This document shows positions 44,851 to 54,003 of a stretch of 64,000 bases of DNA, piece by piece (the stretch's first letter is position 1; each line of letters begins with the position of its first letter). The notes beneath the pieces were generated by a model. That model saw nothing but the letters and a program-made list of their open reading frames with translations, did no database searches and was not told where the DNA came from. A program made the position numbers and the translations under genes. Origin of the DNA: Paenibacillus validus NBRC 15382. Lineage in GTDB: Bacteria > Bacillota > Bacilli > Paenibacillales > NBRC-103111. The stretch covers positions 1 through 64,000 of the forward strand of contig NZ_BIMH01000028.1 of assembly GCF_004000985.1 (NCBI RefSeq), written 5' to 3'.

Positions 44851-45972
44851 TCATTTAAGAAAATGGGCAAACTGATCAGGCGCATTCCGAATGTCTTGAG
44901 CCAACTTCTCGTATTCCGCGGATAATTTGACCGAACGAACTCTTTTGGCGTCTTGGTCGCGCGGCTCAATGAATCCTTCTTCTCTCCAATGACTAACCTT
45001 TTCCCTTATTGAACGATCCGACAAGCGCAGCAGATCCCTCATTTCACTTGTCGTTAGGGTGTCTTGTTTAAAGGTTAATTGAGCAAACACCATTCTTTGC
45101 TGGGGATCTAACCTGCGAATTAGATCCGGTTCGATTTTCGTCATTTGAGCAGATTTCTCGGTTACGATGGCAGCGGCTTCTTGAAAAACCTCCGCCAAAC
45201 CATCGATAAAGAATTCCAGCCAAGGCGTCAAATCAGCTTCATTCCGCCCAAAATAATAATTGTGATGGAGACCCAACTGGAGTCGGCGATAATATTCAGC
45301 CAAGTTGCGGTCATAGAAATTCTCGAGTACAAATAACCCCTTTAAGCCATATCCGCCGCGTCGTAAAAGATATGTCGTGATCATCCGGGCCGTTCGGCCA
45401 TTCCCGTCCAAATACGGATGAATCGTTAGGAACTGCCACATGAATATGCCAGCCTTGATAGGAACCGGAACCGAATAGGTTTCCGGCGAGTTCACCCAGG
45501 CAACCAAATCCTCCATTAATACCGGGACATCTTTCCATTCCGGCGGCAAATAAAAACCGGAGGCATTGCGGCTGCCTACTTGATTCTGTTCTTCGCGATA
45601 CTCGCTAACACGCGGTCTTCGTCCGTGTGATATTCGGATAATAGCATGCAGCTTTTTAATAAATTCCTCTGTGACCGGGAGCTGCCTTTTTTCGGCTTCA
45701 TCCAGATATTCCAAAGCTTTCATTAAGTTATAAACTTCCTGCTCTTCATTGTCATTGCTGGTTTGGTACAAAACTTTTCGCTTCGTCGCCTCGTCAAGCG
45801 TGTTTCCTTCAATTTTCGTTGAAAGAATGACCGTCTTTTCCATGGATTCTTTCTTAAGCATATCCAGAATAGATGCGGGCAATGGAAGCAAATCCACCAC
45901 AACACTGGCTCGTTGTATATCCATTAGTCTGCGGGCTATGGTGTCCGTTATTGAATATTTGGGTGTAAACAT
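44851..45972 (-). CDS. fic: Fic-domain protein (AMPylase/NMPylase) with built-in inhibitory helix
   Basis: Fic enzymes transfer AMP or another nucleotide to target proteins. The core motif HPYLDGNGRTAR starts at His185, so the active histidine and phosphate loop are intact. The inhibitory motif STKIEGN at residues 51-57 fits the (S/T)xxxE(G/N) class II type, meaning self-inhibition without a separate antitoxin. The C-terminus (about 290-373) is a winged helix (TTSEMRDLLRLSDRSIREKV). At 373 aa it is the usual size for Fic/DOC proteins with C-terminal HTH. The ATG follows AGGAAGGTGATGTT. It has its own promoter and terminator, so it is monocistronic. Its role in the island is unknown. Confidence 0.92.
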   Translation of the reverse strand: MFTPKYSITDTIARRLMDIQRASVVVDLLPLPASILDMLKKESMEKTVILSTKIEGNTLDEATKRKVLYQTSNDNEEQEVYNLMKALEYLDEAEKRQLPVTEEFIKKLHAIIRISHGRRPRVSEYREEQNQVGSRNASGFYLPPEWKDVPVLMEDLVAWVNSPETYSVPVPIKAGIFMWQFLTIHPYLDGNGRTARMITTYLLRRGGYGLKGLFVLENFYDRNLAEYYRRLQLGLHHNYYFGRNEADLTPWLEFFIDGLAEVFQEAAAIVTEKSAQMTKIEPDLIRRLDPQQRMVFAQLTFKQDTLTTSEMRDLLRLSDRSIREKVSHWREEGFIEPRDQDAKRVRSVKLSAEYEKLAQDIRNAPDQFAHFLK

Positions 45973-45993
45973 AACATCACCTTCCTCAATAAC

Positions 45994-46022
45994 ATTGTAC
46001 CATTGCCGCTATTTTGCCGCAA
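45994..46022 (-). promoter_or_regulatory. Promoter of fic with direct repeats
   Basis: On the minus strand TTGCGG, a 17-bp spacer and TACAAT preceded by TGG (extended -10). The octamers TGCGGCAA and AGCGGCAA, 12 bp apart, overlap the -35 and spacer and may be an operator. Confidence 0.65.
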
Positions 46023-46064
46023 AGTATTTTTGTTTCATTGCATTTTCTTCGTATATTTTAATTT

Positions 46065-47021
46065 CTACAATGACATCCTGTACAACGCTTTATTCTCCAG
46101 CCCTCGAACCGGCTGTGTCCACAACTCCTTGTCCGAAGTGGCGCTTAGTGCGTCCTCCGCCATCTGGAGTTTGGCATCCAGTGCGTCAATATAGTGCAAT
46201 GCTACCGCTTCTGCCGTTTGCGGCTGTACCGGGCTCCCCCATTCTCCGAGGTTATGGTGAGAGAGAATAAGGTGCTGCAATCCGATTACTTGTTCCGAAT
46301 CAAGCGGAAGTTCCAGCCGCAATGCAGCTTCTGTGATCCAACCGGCTGCCATTGCGATATGACCGATCAGCTTACCTTGTACGCTATAGTCTGTCACGAC
46401 CCCAAGCTGGGCGATCATCTCCTCGGGCTTCGCGATATCATGCAGGATAATCCCGGCTTTGATCATATCTGCATTCAGAAATGGCCGCTGCTTGCATAGG
46501 AACTCACCAATTTCCAGCATACGAACGATATGATAAGCCAGTCCGGCAAAGTAAGCATGATGGTGCATTTTGGCTGCCGGATAATGAGCCAGTTTCTCAC
46601 TCACCTTATCGACGCAAAAGCTTATAATATCACGAATGACCGGGTCCGAAATACTCTCGATTACTCTGTATATGACCTCTAATAATTCCGCAGATTCAAT
46701 TGGAGCCGCCCGAATAAAATCGGTTAGAGACACACCGTCTTCATTGCTTACATTGCGAATCCGGGTGATCTTAACCTGCGGCTTTTCCCGATACAATTGA
46801 ACGATTCCCTGAACCTTGACAAGCGTCATCGGAGTAAAGTCGTCTTTTTCCGTTTCCTTCACATCCCAATACTTTGCAGGGAGCTGGCCGCTGGCATCAC
46901 ACAGCACCAAATCGAAGTAATCCTTTGCCGGGGATGTGTTGGTCTGCTTCAGCTCCAGCTCTTTCAGCAAATAGAAGCCGACGAATTCATCATTCGTACT
47001 CAGATCTTTAATCAAAGTCAT
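46065..47021 (-). CDS. YhaM-like OB-fold plus HD-domain 3'-5' exonuclease
   Basis: 318 aa, the size and layout of YhaM. An OB-fold nucleic-acid binding domain (about 10-105, LVLCDASGQLPAKYWDV) is followed by an HD phosphohydrolase domain (HHHAYFAGLAYH near 160, GIILHDIAKPEE near 192, HLILSHH near 255). YhaM trims 3' ends of RNA and single-stranded DNA. The ATG at 47021 has GGGGGTGA with 5 nt spacing and starts 15 nt after the pPIWI stop, so it appears to be the fourth gene of the pPIWI-RE operon. It may process guides or products of that system, or be an unrelated hitch-hiker. The host probably has its own yhaM elsewhere. Confidence 0.85.
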   Translation of the reverse strand: MTLIKDLSTNDEFVGFYLLKELELKQTNTSPAKDYFDLVLCDASGQLPAKYWDVKETEKDDFTPMTLVKVQGIVQLYREKPQVKITRIRNVSNEDGVSLTDFIRAAPIESAELLEVIYRVIESISDPVIRDIISFCVDKVSEKLAHYPAAKMHHHAYFAGLAYHIVRMLEIGEFLCKQRPFLNADMIKAGIILHDIAKPEEMIAQLGVVTDYSVQGKLIGHIAMAAGWITEAALRLELPLDSEQVIGLQHLILSHHNLGEWGSPVQPQTAEAVALHYIDALDAKLQMAEDALSATSDKELWTQPVRGLENKALYRMSL

Positions 47022-47036
47022 TCTTTTCACCCCCAT

Positions 47037-49502
47037 CTACAACTCCAAAAACTCTGCCTCTGCCTCAGTGATCTCATATTCCTTGAATTGTAAGTATTTC
47101 TTTAACGTACCCGTCATTTTCAAGGGATAAGGTTGTGCCGTAGTCGATTCAAAGGTGATGCACACTTCACGTAAGCGATGCACCATCCAAGCTAAGCGCT
47201 CTCGGTCTTGCCTATCCATCGGACCTAATGGCATATATTCCACAACTCGGGGTTGCTGAAATGCCGTTTCAGGGTTATCGTACTTGGTCATAGATTTGGC
47301 AATGTTCCTCTGGGTCTTGGGTTTGGTTCCTACACCGTAATACAGTCCTGACTCGTTATCAGAATAGACACCTATAGAGAATGACATGGGGCGAAAACCA
47401 TAGGCTGGAACGTCATCATTGGAATTAACACGAATAACGGTCATCCCATGATCGTTCTGTATCCATCCAGGTAAGTCAGGATTCTTACCACGGCCAATTT
47501 TGTTGTTTTGAATGCCGTCCAACCCTTTATATCGAAGCTCCGCTTCAACTAATACGATCGGCTCCTTGCCACTCATTCGTTCCATTCTTAACTGCTCACC
47601 GAACCAACGAGCGACCTCTTTCTTTAGCGCATCCGGGGCTTTGGGAAGCGGATCAAATTGATCTGTTTTCAACACAGCTTCTGATAAACTCAACCATTCC
47701 TCACTGCCCCGGCTTTTTACCATTAATACACCGTCTTCCAATTTCGTAAGAATCGCATAAGTTCCTTTATCACCTGAAACCAGATCATAGGCTATGATTG
47801 GGCGTTGTTCATTTACATCCATATGTGCCTTGTAATCGATAACTCCCGCATCCCCCAATAAATCCAAAATACAGTTGAAGACTTTGTGAATATAGCTTGA
47901 CTCCGGTTTATCTTTCTTACGTTTAGACTTCTTTGCCCCGTTTTCGGGATAGACGAATTGAGTGATCCTCCCCGTTAATTGAAACCCTTTGCGTACGGCT
48001 TGCTTGGGATCTATTCCTTCGCCAAGCTTCTTCCAGTCGTCTTTAGGTAATATTTCAATCAATGAGCAAGTTATGGCTTGATTCCCTTTAACATGTTCGA
48101 TGCTTCGGAGGATTTTGTTGGTTCGATGTTCATCCGCCAGGTCCTTAAGTGCTCCGCGATCCAAGCCATCTACATAGTCCTTCCTGTCACACTTGACCAC
48201 AATGATGCGGTTTCGAGAGGAAGAGTTCAACCTAAAAACTTCTCCGTCAACATGTTCAGCCAGCAACTTTCCTTTATATTTTTTAGCCTTCAATGCTTCG
48301 ACGACACATTGATAAAGAGAGTCCGGTCCCCACACTTCAAGCACAAAATCTTTATCATGACCGCAGTATACGGGTGGGATCGGTTCTCTTACTCGCCTCC
48401 TTGTCCCTTCTAGCTTAGGCTTCGGCACAAGTGGCAACGGCGTAAGCGATCTCCAGTCGGATACATTCTCCCGTACCATCTCGTAAAATCTCATTTTCTC
48501 CTGAATGCTGATTCCCGCTTCAACATATAGGGGGTTAAAGACTCTGTTATTATGAACGACCCATATCTTAGGGGAACGATCTGAGTGATACTTGACTGGA
48601 TTTGTTAAGATATCCTCAGTCGATAACGGATTGCCCCATAAGACATCACAAAACAATTCGTCGAGCCCTTCAGACCAACGTGTATAAGGCTCAGTTCCAC
48701 CTTCTCTGCGAAAAGATAAACTCGCGTACGAACGTAATCCCATTCCCTGATCTTTGATCAGAGGATTGTCCATGGAAACCAATAACGTGCTATTAATGCC
48801 GCCTTTCAGATATTTGGTCTCCTGTGGTTTCGTAATAAACCGTCTTATTCCAGCCGAAACCATCAATAATAGTCGTTCCGGCTCACCGGCCCTATATTGT
48901 AACCGAAATCGGACGACATAAGAAAAAGTACCAGATCTAGTGGTTATGGGCTCAGACATGCACTCTGCCTTTTGCGTGGCATATACCTGCGAGAACATAA
49001 GCTCAACAGGCTCATCCCGGTTATCAAGCAGTAGTTGTTTCGGAATCAAGCAAAATTGATGTGCAACTAGAGCAGGAAGCAATTCATATTTTAACCTTGA
49101 ATCACGATGCAAAATGGAATCTACCGCCTCGCTTCGCCAGTCCATTGTACTCGTATCCAAATCATCCGGTGCAGCTACGCCTTGCCTCGTTGCTATTTGG
49201 TTCATCCATCCCTTAGCCAGTAATAGGGTCATTCCAACCGGGACTGGCTGCGTTGCAATGAGCCACGGACGGTTTTCATCCAGATAAAATTGGTTATTGA
49301 CCGAGACGATCTGTGGAAATATACTTTGCAGTTTTTTACCTAATGGCTTAATCGCAAAGGGCAGCTTAACGCCATTATAAAATTGACGAATAAATTCTCT
49401 CCAAACCGTTGGTATATCCAGTAGATAGATCTGCTTATTATTCCAAGCATTTTGGTCGCTCTCGAAAGCATACAGCTGCAGCAATTTACCAGTCCGACTC
49501 AT
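47037..49502 (-). CDS. pPIWI-RE protein (prokaryotic Argonaute/PIWI relative)
   Basis: 821-residue PIWI-superfamily protein of the pPIWI-RE clade, named for a conserved Arg and Glu in the RNase H-like domain. The N-terminal DUF3962-type region includes YAFESDQNAW and NNQFYLDENRPW. The MID-like region holds RIIVVKCDRKDYVDGL. The C-terminal RNase H-fold PIWI domain spans about 560-821, with VEAELRYKGLDG, PAYGFRPMSFSIGVY and the end segment MVHRLREVCITFESTT, which I take as the R and E region. The ATG at 49502 is favoured over one at 49511 that abuts the ribosome site. It overlaps the DinG-like gene. Such proteins are proposed to act with nucleic-acid guides against R-loops or invading DNA; I assign family by pattern and by the diagnostic neighbours. 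Confidence 0.85.
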   Translation of the reverse strand: MSRTGKLLQLYAFESDQNAWNNKQIYLLDIPTVWREFIRQFYNGVKLPFAIKPLGKKLQSIFPQIVSVNNQFYLDENRPWLIATQPVPVGMTLLLAKGWMNQIATRQGVAAPDDLDTSTMDWRSEAVDSILHRDSRLKYELLPALVAHQFCLIPKQLLLDNRDEPVELMFSQVYATQKAECMSEPITTRSGTFSYVVRFRLQYRAGEPERLLLMVSAGIRRFITKPQETKYLKGGINSTLLVSMDNPLIKDQGMGLRSYASLSFRREGGTEPYTRWSEGLDELFCDVLWGNPLSTEDILTNPVKYHSDRSPKIWVVHNNRVFNPLYVEAGISIQEKMRFYEMVRENVSDWRSLTPLPLVPKPKLEGTRRRVREPIPPVYCGHDKDFVLEVWGPDSLYQCVVEALKAKKYKGKLLAEHVDGEVFRLNSSSRNRIIVVKCDRKDYVDGLDRGALKDLADEHRTNKILRSIEHVKGNQAITCSLIEILPKDDWKKLGEGIDPKQAVRKGFQLTGRITQFVYPENGAKKSKRKKDKPESSYIHKVFNCILDLLGDAGVIDYKAHMDVNEQRPIIAYDLVSGDKGTYAILTKLEDGVLMVKSRGSEEWLSLSEAVLKTDQFDPLPKAPDALKKEVARWFGEQLRMERMSGKEPIVLVEAELRYKGLDGIQNNKIGRGKNPDLPGWIQNDHGMTVIRVNSNDDVPAYGFRPMSFSIGVYSDNESGLYYGVGTKPKTQRNIAKSMTKYDNPETAFQQPRVVEYMPLGPMDRQDRERLAWMVHRLREVCITFESTTAQPYPLKMTGTLKKYLQFKEYEITEAEAEFLEL

Positions 49503-52500
49503 GGGCCTCATTCCTTTCCATCATGACTTTCATACTGTCTATAAATGGTCCATATAAACTGCGAAATGCTGGATTTGATTCATGATCCACCATGATCTTC
49601 AGCCAGTAATCCAACATCGATTCCCCAACATCCGTGCGCATGGGCTGAGCTAGAAATTTACCATCACAGTAGAACACTCTCGCCGGTGTGCCTTTGCGAA
49701 GAAGCCTTCCAATCGTTTGCCAGACTGGAATAAACGTATACCAGGCTATGGTCTTTCTCTCCGCAGGATTTAATACGGACCAATAGTCTGGTTTGCGGTA
49801 CATCCGGTGGAGCAAGCTATTACTTTCGCTGCGAATGAGGTCCAGTGCCTGCCTATAAAGCTTGCCTTCAAAATCGGCACGTTCAATGAAGTCAGGCAGT
49901 TTGGCATGCAAAAGTTGGATGAGATAGGTCATGTCCTGCGGTATCGGATATGGCCGTATCATAAAAAACACAGATCCGAATAATGAACCTTTCGTATCAT
50001 CCAGAATGTTATAACCGCGACTTATCGCAAGTAACGGGGCGATCAGCACATCAGCGTTTTCGTTAGCAAACCGCTCTAATTCTGCTCTTGAAAACTCGGC
50101 TTCATGAAAAGGATCCGGGTCCCTCGTTAACTGGCGGTATCTATTTTTCCAAGAAGAATGTGATGCAAATACGGCTCCGACATCAGCAACGTCCTCATAA
50201 GAGTTGACAATCAACAGCACTTTACGATTTGCACCCGAGTAACGCCACTCCAGCAATTCTTGTTCAATCTTGGACATTAACTTGGCGGTTAGCGCACGTA
50301 GATTTCGTTCTCTCCTATCCTCAATCTCACCGGATATTTGGATAGGGGTTTCCTTCCCGTGCTCATAGATCGGATAATATTCCTGGTGAATGACTGGAAC
50401 ACCCAGATTGGATTCCAACAGCCATCCAGGCAACGATGCAATATGATAATGGGCTGATCCTGGAGCCAGACTTGTACCTGAAAGCAGAACAACCGCAGGA
50501 CCTTCATATCCATCTATTCCAGCGTAGATCGATTGCCAGTCTTCAAGGAGAAGTCGACCGACACCTGAATACTGAACGGCTTTGAATGTACCTGTGTCAT
50601 TCCCAGGTTTTACTTCATACAGATACCCGGTCATACGTCCTGTCATCGCATCTTTCATAATTGCTGAAAACTCACGTTGAATCGTGTAAAGTCCCTCGAA
50701 TTCAGATAATTTTCCTAATTTGGCTTGAACTAGCGGATAAAGATCCATGAACACTTGTATATCATGATCGATAAGTGCCAGACATAAATATAATTCCAAC
50801 GAATGAACCGGGAATTTCAATCTTCCAACAGGGTTTGTCTCACCGCCCAACTTATGGAGAATGGTAGTTAGAGCTTGTTCCCGCTCCTTCTTCGTTCGAG
50901 CTTGCAGCATTTTCGTTACATCTGCATAGATAGGGTGGTCCAGCGGATGATCCGCATAGTTGCGTAATTCCTGTTCAATTCTCTCCCGATTCTGTTCGTC
51001 CTTGGCGAAAGCACCACTGATGCGATAAGCTTCGGTAGAGAGCCGTAATAGCTTCCGGTACAAAAACTGAGCGAATTCAGGCGTTAAATTCAATGTACGA
51101 TATACACCGCGGCGGATGGTGCTTTCAAGGCGATTCAGAACATCCATCCAGTCTTGTACAACCTCGTCATGTGCATACTTACCATAATAACCTATCGTTT
51201 TTCGAAATGATTCTAACAGGGTCTTCTCAAAGAGATGCTGAGAGTTACCAAACAATGCAATCTCGGAGACGAAGGAATCGTCGAATTGCTTCTGAACCGC
51301 ATCGGCTTCATCAACGAAAATGATGTCTAACAAGTCATACATCGCTTCATAGACTGTTCTCTCATAAGGGTCCAGCATAACAGGTAGTTTTGTTTTCAAT
51401 ATGCTTGCTGAGGTTGTAACCCATACTTCCGCCTGGACCAGGGCTGCGAAATCGCAATAGATTCCGCAACTGGCTGCATAGGGGCATACGCACTTTTTCT
51501 CCTGCTGTATTAACTGACGACATGGATAATCTGTCGTATTTTCATGGTCATTGGCAAGGGCATGGATGATGCAAAAATCGGATACATGTCGGAGTTCCAG
51601 ATAAGAATCCTGCCCCCAATCCGTTACATCCCGAATCTGATGGCGACGGGCGGATATATAATCTTTCTGATGTTTACGGCGACCCGATCTTCCAATTACA
51701 GGAACAGCGTTAATTCCCAATAAACGAAGTTCCTTAACTCGATTTAATACTTGAGGGACACTGCTCTCAATGAATCCGACACGAGCTCCTGCTCGGACTA
51801 ATCGATCCGTTTCCAACACCATAAATGTGGATTTTCCCGACCCCAGTCCCCCTACGATATGCTGTAAGCCCTTATACTCAAACTGTCGGATACTGGGGTT
51901 AGTCAATGATTTTAGTTTAAGTCCAATTCCGGCCCGTTCCTTCCATTCCAAGGCTGCCGAAGCTTCTCGCATCCCCTCTGTCTGATAAGTATGCTCGTCT
52001 CCAAGATGAAGTGTAAATCTCCCCTTCGGTCTATATCTCGGAAATGTTGACGTATTAACCAACGGCGGTGGAATTTCTCCGCCATAACGAATGGACTCTT
52101 GTTCCTGATTATATTTGTAATAGTGGAACTTGCCTGATGTAGCAAAGTGTATGTCTTTAGACAGATGGGCAACAGCTTGTTCTAATAATTGCTCGTACCA
52201 TTTCCTGCGATCGGCGAACAAGGCAGGAGTCCGGAGTCTCCAATGACTACCGTCGTTTTCATATAATCTATATTCAACCGAAACTTCTTCATATCGTTCG
52301 AATAAGTTGTCCCATGTCATCCTTGAGCGCAAAGCACTATATAAAACTCTTAAACGGTGTGCAATCTCCTTCCGAGCATGCTTGGGAAGAATAGGTGAGT
52401 CGTAACCTGATAAAATCGTATAACCTTCGCGGATATCCATAGAAGAATCAACCATCAAACATCCTGTAACGAACAATTCCACAGTATAAATGGTTTCAAT

Positions 52501-52575
52501 GTTTTGCCGCGGCAATCCAGATGGCAAGAGACGCGGAAGGAACTGCTCAAAATAGGTCCAATACGATACTCTCAT
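49486..52575 (-). CDS. DinG-like superfamily 2 helicase of the pPIWI-RE operon
   Basis: 1029 aa. Walker A GGLGSGKST lies near residue 245. A cluster of cysteines (KKCVCPYAASCGIYCDF near 365-385) is placed as the iron-sulphur domain of XPD/DinG helicases. The DEAD-like box is FVDEADAVQ near 425, and motif VI is WQTIGRLLRKGTPARVF near 970. The N-terminal 230 residues are specific to this family. It overlaps the upstream REase gene by 4 nt (ATGA) and the pPIWI gene by 17 nt, so the three are translationally coupled. The trio REase, DinG helicase and pPIWI-RE is the reported signature of this system. Expected job: unwinding the target duplex or R-loop. Confidence 0.88.
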   Translation of the reverse strand: MRVSYWTYFEQFLPRLLPSGLPRQNIETIYTVELFVTGCLMVDSSMDIREGYTILSGYDSPILPKHARKEIAHRLRVLYSALRSRMTWDNLFERYEEVSVEYRLYENDGSHWRLRTPALFADRRKWYEQLLEQAVAHLSKDIHFATSGKFHYYKYNQEQESIRYGGEIPPPLVNTSTFPRYRPKGRFTLHLGDEHTYQTEGMREASAALEWKERAGIGLKLKSLTNPSIRQFEYKGLQHIVGGLGSGKSTFMVLETDRLVRAGARVGFIESSVPQVLNRVKELRLLGINAVPVIGRSGRRKHQKDYISARRHQIRDVTDWGQDSYLELRHVSDFCIIHALANDHENTTDYPCRQLIQQEKKCVCPYAASCGIYCDFAALVQAEVWVTTSASILKTKLPVMLDPYERTVYEAMYDLLDIIFVDEADAVQKQFDDSFVSEIALFGNSQHLFEKTLLESFRKTIGYYGKYAHDEVVQDWMDVLNRLESTIRRGVYRTLNLTPEFAQFLYRKLLRLSTEAYRISGAFAKDEQNRERIEQELRNYADHPLDHPIYADVTKMLQARTKKEREQALTTILHKLGGETNPVGRLKFPVHSLELYLCLALIDHDIQVFMDLYPLVQAKLGKLSEFEGLYTIQREFSAIMKDAMTGRMTGYLYEVKPGNDTGTFKAVQYSGVGRLLLEDWQSIYAGIDGYEGPAVVLLSGTSLAPGSAHYHIASLPGWLLESNLGVPVIHQEYYPIYEHGKETPIQISGEIEDRRERNLRALTAKLMSKIEQELLEWRYSGANRKVLLIVNSYEDVADVGAVFASHSSWKNRYRQLTRDPDPFHEAEFSRAELERFANENADVLIAPLLAISRGYNILDDTKGSLFGSVFFMIRPYPIPQDMTYLIQLLHAKLPDFIERADFEGKLYRQALDLIRSESNSLLHRMYRKPDYWSVLNPAERKTIAWYTFIPVWQTIGRLLRKGTPARVFYCDGKFLAQPMRTDVGESMLDYWLKIMVDHESNPAFRSLYGPFIDSMKVMMERNEAHESDW

Positions 52576-53639
52576 CTCTCCGTTGCCTCCCCAGCCAGAT
52601 GCTTCTGCACATCCCGCTCATTTATGACTTTCAGATGACTCGCATGAGCCATAAGTGCTTGTTTAACAAGCTTCGAGTAACCGGGGTATATTTTCGTTCG
52701 GTATTGCGGAATGACAATATATACATGTGGGTCTCGATATTTCTCTAGTTGGTGGGGTTGCATTTTATTGAAGAAGTTAGCCAGGTGTAGGGGGTGCTTA
52801 AAATCCTTCATATCCAGATAGACGATATGCGTATCCAATTCGACGGCTAAATCAAACCGGTCTACTTGCGGAAAGAGTTGAACTTTGTAACCTTTCTTCG
52901 TTAGCCAATCTTTAGCTGTAAGTTCAGCCAACCCTGGCAACATCGTGTACCGATAAATTCCATAACGCAATCGATGCATGGGCTCATGGATTTCCCATTT
53001 CTTAAGCTCTCCGCGACTGGCCAGTTTCCCACAAAGATCTTCTGCCCCGCATTGCCAGTGATCGTTACGAAATTCCAGCGTCCATCCGCATCGTGGACAT
53101 TTGCGATATCGTTCTACATCGTCCGAAATTTCTTCATAACAGCGACTAAGCTTTTTCATCAGTTCTGTATCCTTAAGCTCCAGCCCAAACTCCATTAAAC
53201 GGTAAGCAGATACAACCGGATTGGTAATAAGGAACTCTCGAAGTTTTCGGTACTTCTCCTCTAGCATCGGCATTGTCCCTCGGCAGTAGCGCAATATCTC
53301 TACTATTTCTTGTGTCTGAGCTTCTTCCGGCGAATCGTACATGATTTTAAATTCACGTGCGTCTGGTGACAAGCCCAGGTCCGGAATCAAGAGCGGCGCT
53401 TCCTCCGGATAGATACCGGCTACTACAATTCCCCATTCTTCTGCCGGTTTTTGCAACAATTGAATAAGTGAATGCAAATCAATTGGAGCTTTTTTTCCCT
53501 CCAACATCAGGAGTCGAACAAACTGCATATGTCCTTGACGCAATAGAGCCGGCGGCTCGCTGAAGTCTTCTCCCCACTGCGACAAACCTGCGATTAAGTT
53601 TAACAAACAATCCCTCACATCATTCTTATCAATTTGCAT
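52572..53639 (-). CDS. Restriction-endonuclease-fold protein of the pPIWI-RE system
   Basis: 355 aa, first gene of the operon. A zinc ribbon with CPRC near residue 181 and a second pair (QCGAEDLCG) is followed by a PD-(D/E)XK domain: ELTAKDWLTKKGYKVQLFPQ, then DRFDLAVE and VYLDMKDFKH, giving the usual E-D-DxK spacing near 240-275. The ATG start leaves an 80-bp distance to an SOS-like operator. In pPIWI-RE loci the REase is thought to cut DNA recognised by the PIWI and helicase subunits. The family identity comes from the fold pattern together with the two partner genes. Confidence 0.85.
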   Translation of the reverse strand: MQIDKNDVRDCLLNLIAGLSQWGEDFSEPPALLRQGHMQFVRLLMLEGKKAPIDLHSLIQLLQKPAEEWGIVVAGIYPEEAPLLIPDLGLSPDAREFKIMYDSPEEAQTQEIVEILRYCRGTMPMLEEKYRKLREFLITNPVVSAYRLMEFGLELKDTELMKKLSRCYEEISDDVERYRKCPRCGWTLEFRNDHWQCGAEDLCGKLASRGELKKWEIHEPMHRLRYGIYRYTMLPGLAELTAKDWLTKKGYKVQLFPQVDRFDLAVELDTHIVYLDMKDFKHPLHLANFFNKMQPHQLEKYRDPHVYIVIPQYRTKIYPGYSKLVKQALMAHASHLKVINERDVQKHLAGEATER

Positions 53640-53701
53640 TTCAACACCACCGGTAATGGATTAAAAATCACCTAGTATATTTTTATTTTATAGTTAAGTC
53701 A

Positions 53702-53732
53702 TGACAACACTTTGTCAGCGAATATATGTTCT
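53702..53732 (-). promoter_or_regulatory. Operator region of the pPIWI-RE operon: TGACAA dyad plus SOS-like box
   Basis: TGACAA-CACT-TTGTCA (53702-53717) is a perfect dyad with a 4-bp centre. It is followed after one base by CGAATATATGTTCT (53719-53732), identical to the box at 44786. The same two-part order is seen at 17036-17065. Confidence 0.6.
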
Positions 53733-53736
53733 GCAC

Positions 53737-53764
53737 AAAAAAACGACCAGATCTAATCCAGTCG
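53737..53764 (-). terminator. Terminator after the 59-residue gene
   Basis: On the minus strand CGACTGGAT pairs with ATCTGGTCG (two wobble pairs, 3-nt loop) and is followed by seven T. The T run abuts the SOS-like box of the next operon, the same arrangement as at 44779-44846. Confidence 0.75.
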
Positions 53765-53809
53765 CGTAGAAGTCCTTATTCACATTGGGAAAAATGTAAA
53801 ATTCAAGAT

Positions 53810-53989
53810 TTAATCATCTTCGGTTAGTAGTAATTCCCTTTTACAAACATCACACTGGACCTTGATAACCAATCCTAGACTTGTTGGTATAAATATGTAC
53901 GCAAACTTTGCTCCCGTTACATCTTTGGGTTCACATTTATCCCAATTATTAATTTTGTTTTCCATAGATTTGCTAATTTCAAACTTCAT
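53810..53989 (-). CDS. Small unknown protein, 59 aa, with a C-x2-C pair
   Basis: Not recognised. The ATG at 53989 has GGAGA about 5 nt upstream. It begins MKFEISKSMENKINNWDKCE and ends with the pair CDVCKREL, perhaps half of a zinc site. It starts 14 nt after the stop of the zeta-like kinase and ends before a terminator, so it is the third gene of that small operon. A regulatory or antitoxin role is possible but unsupported. Confidence 0.5.
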   Translation of the reverse strand: MKFEISKSMENKINNWDKCEPKDVTGAKFAYIFIPTSLGLVIKVQCDVCKRELLLTEDD

Positions 53990-54003
53990 ATGATTCTCCA
54001 TAA

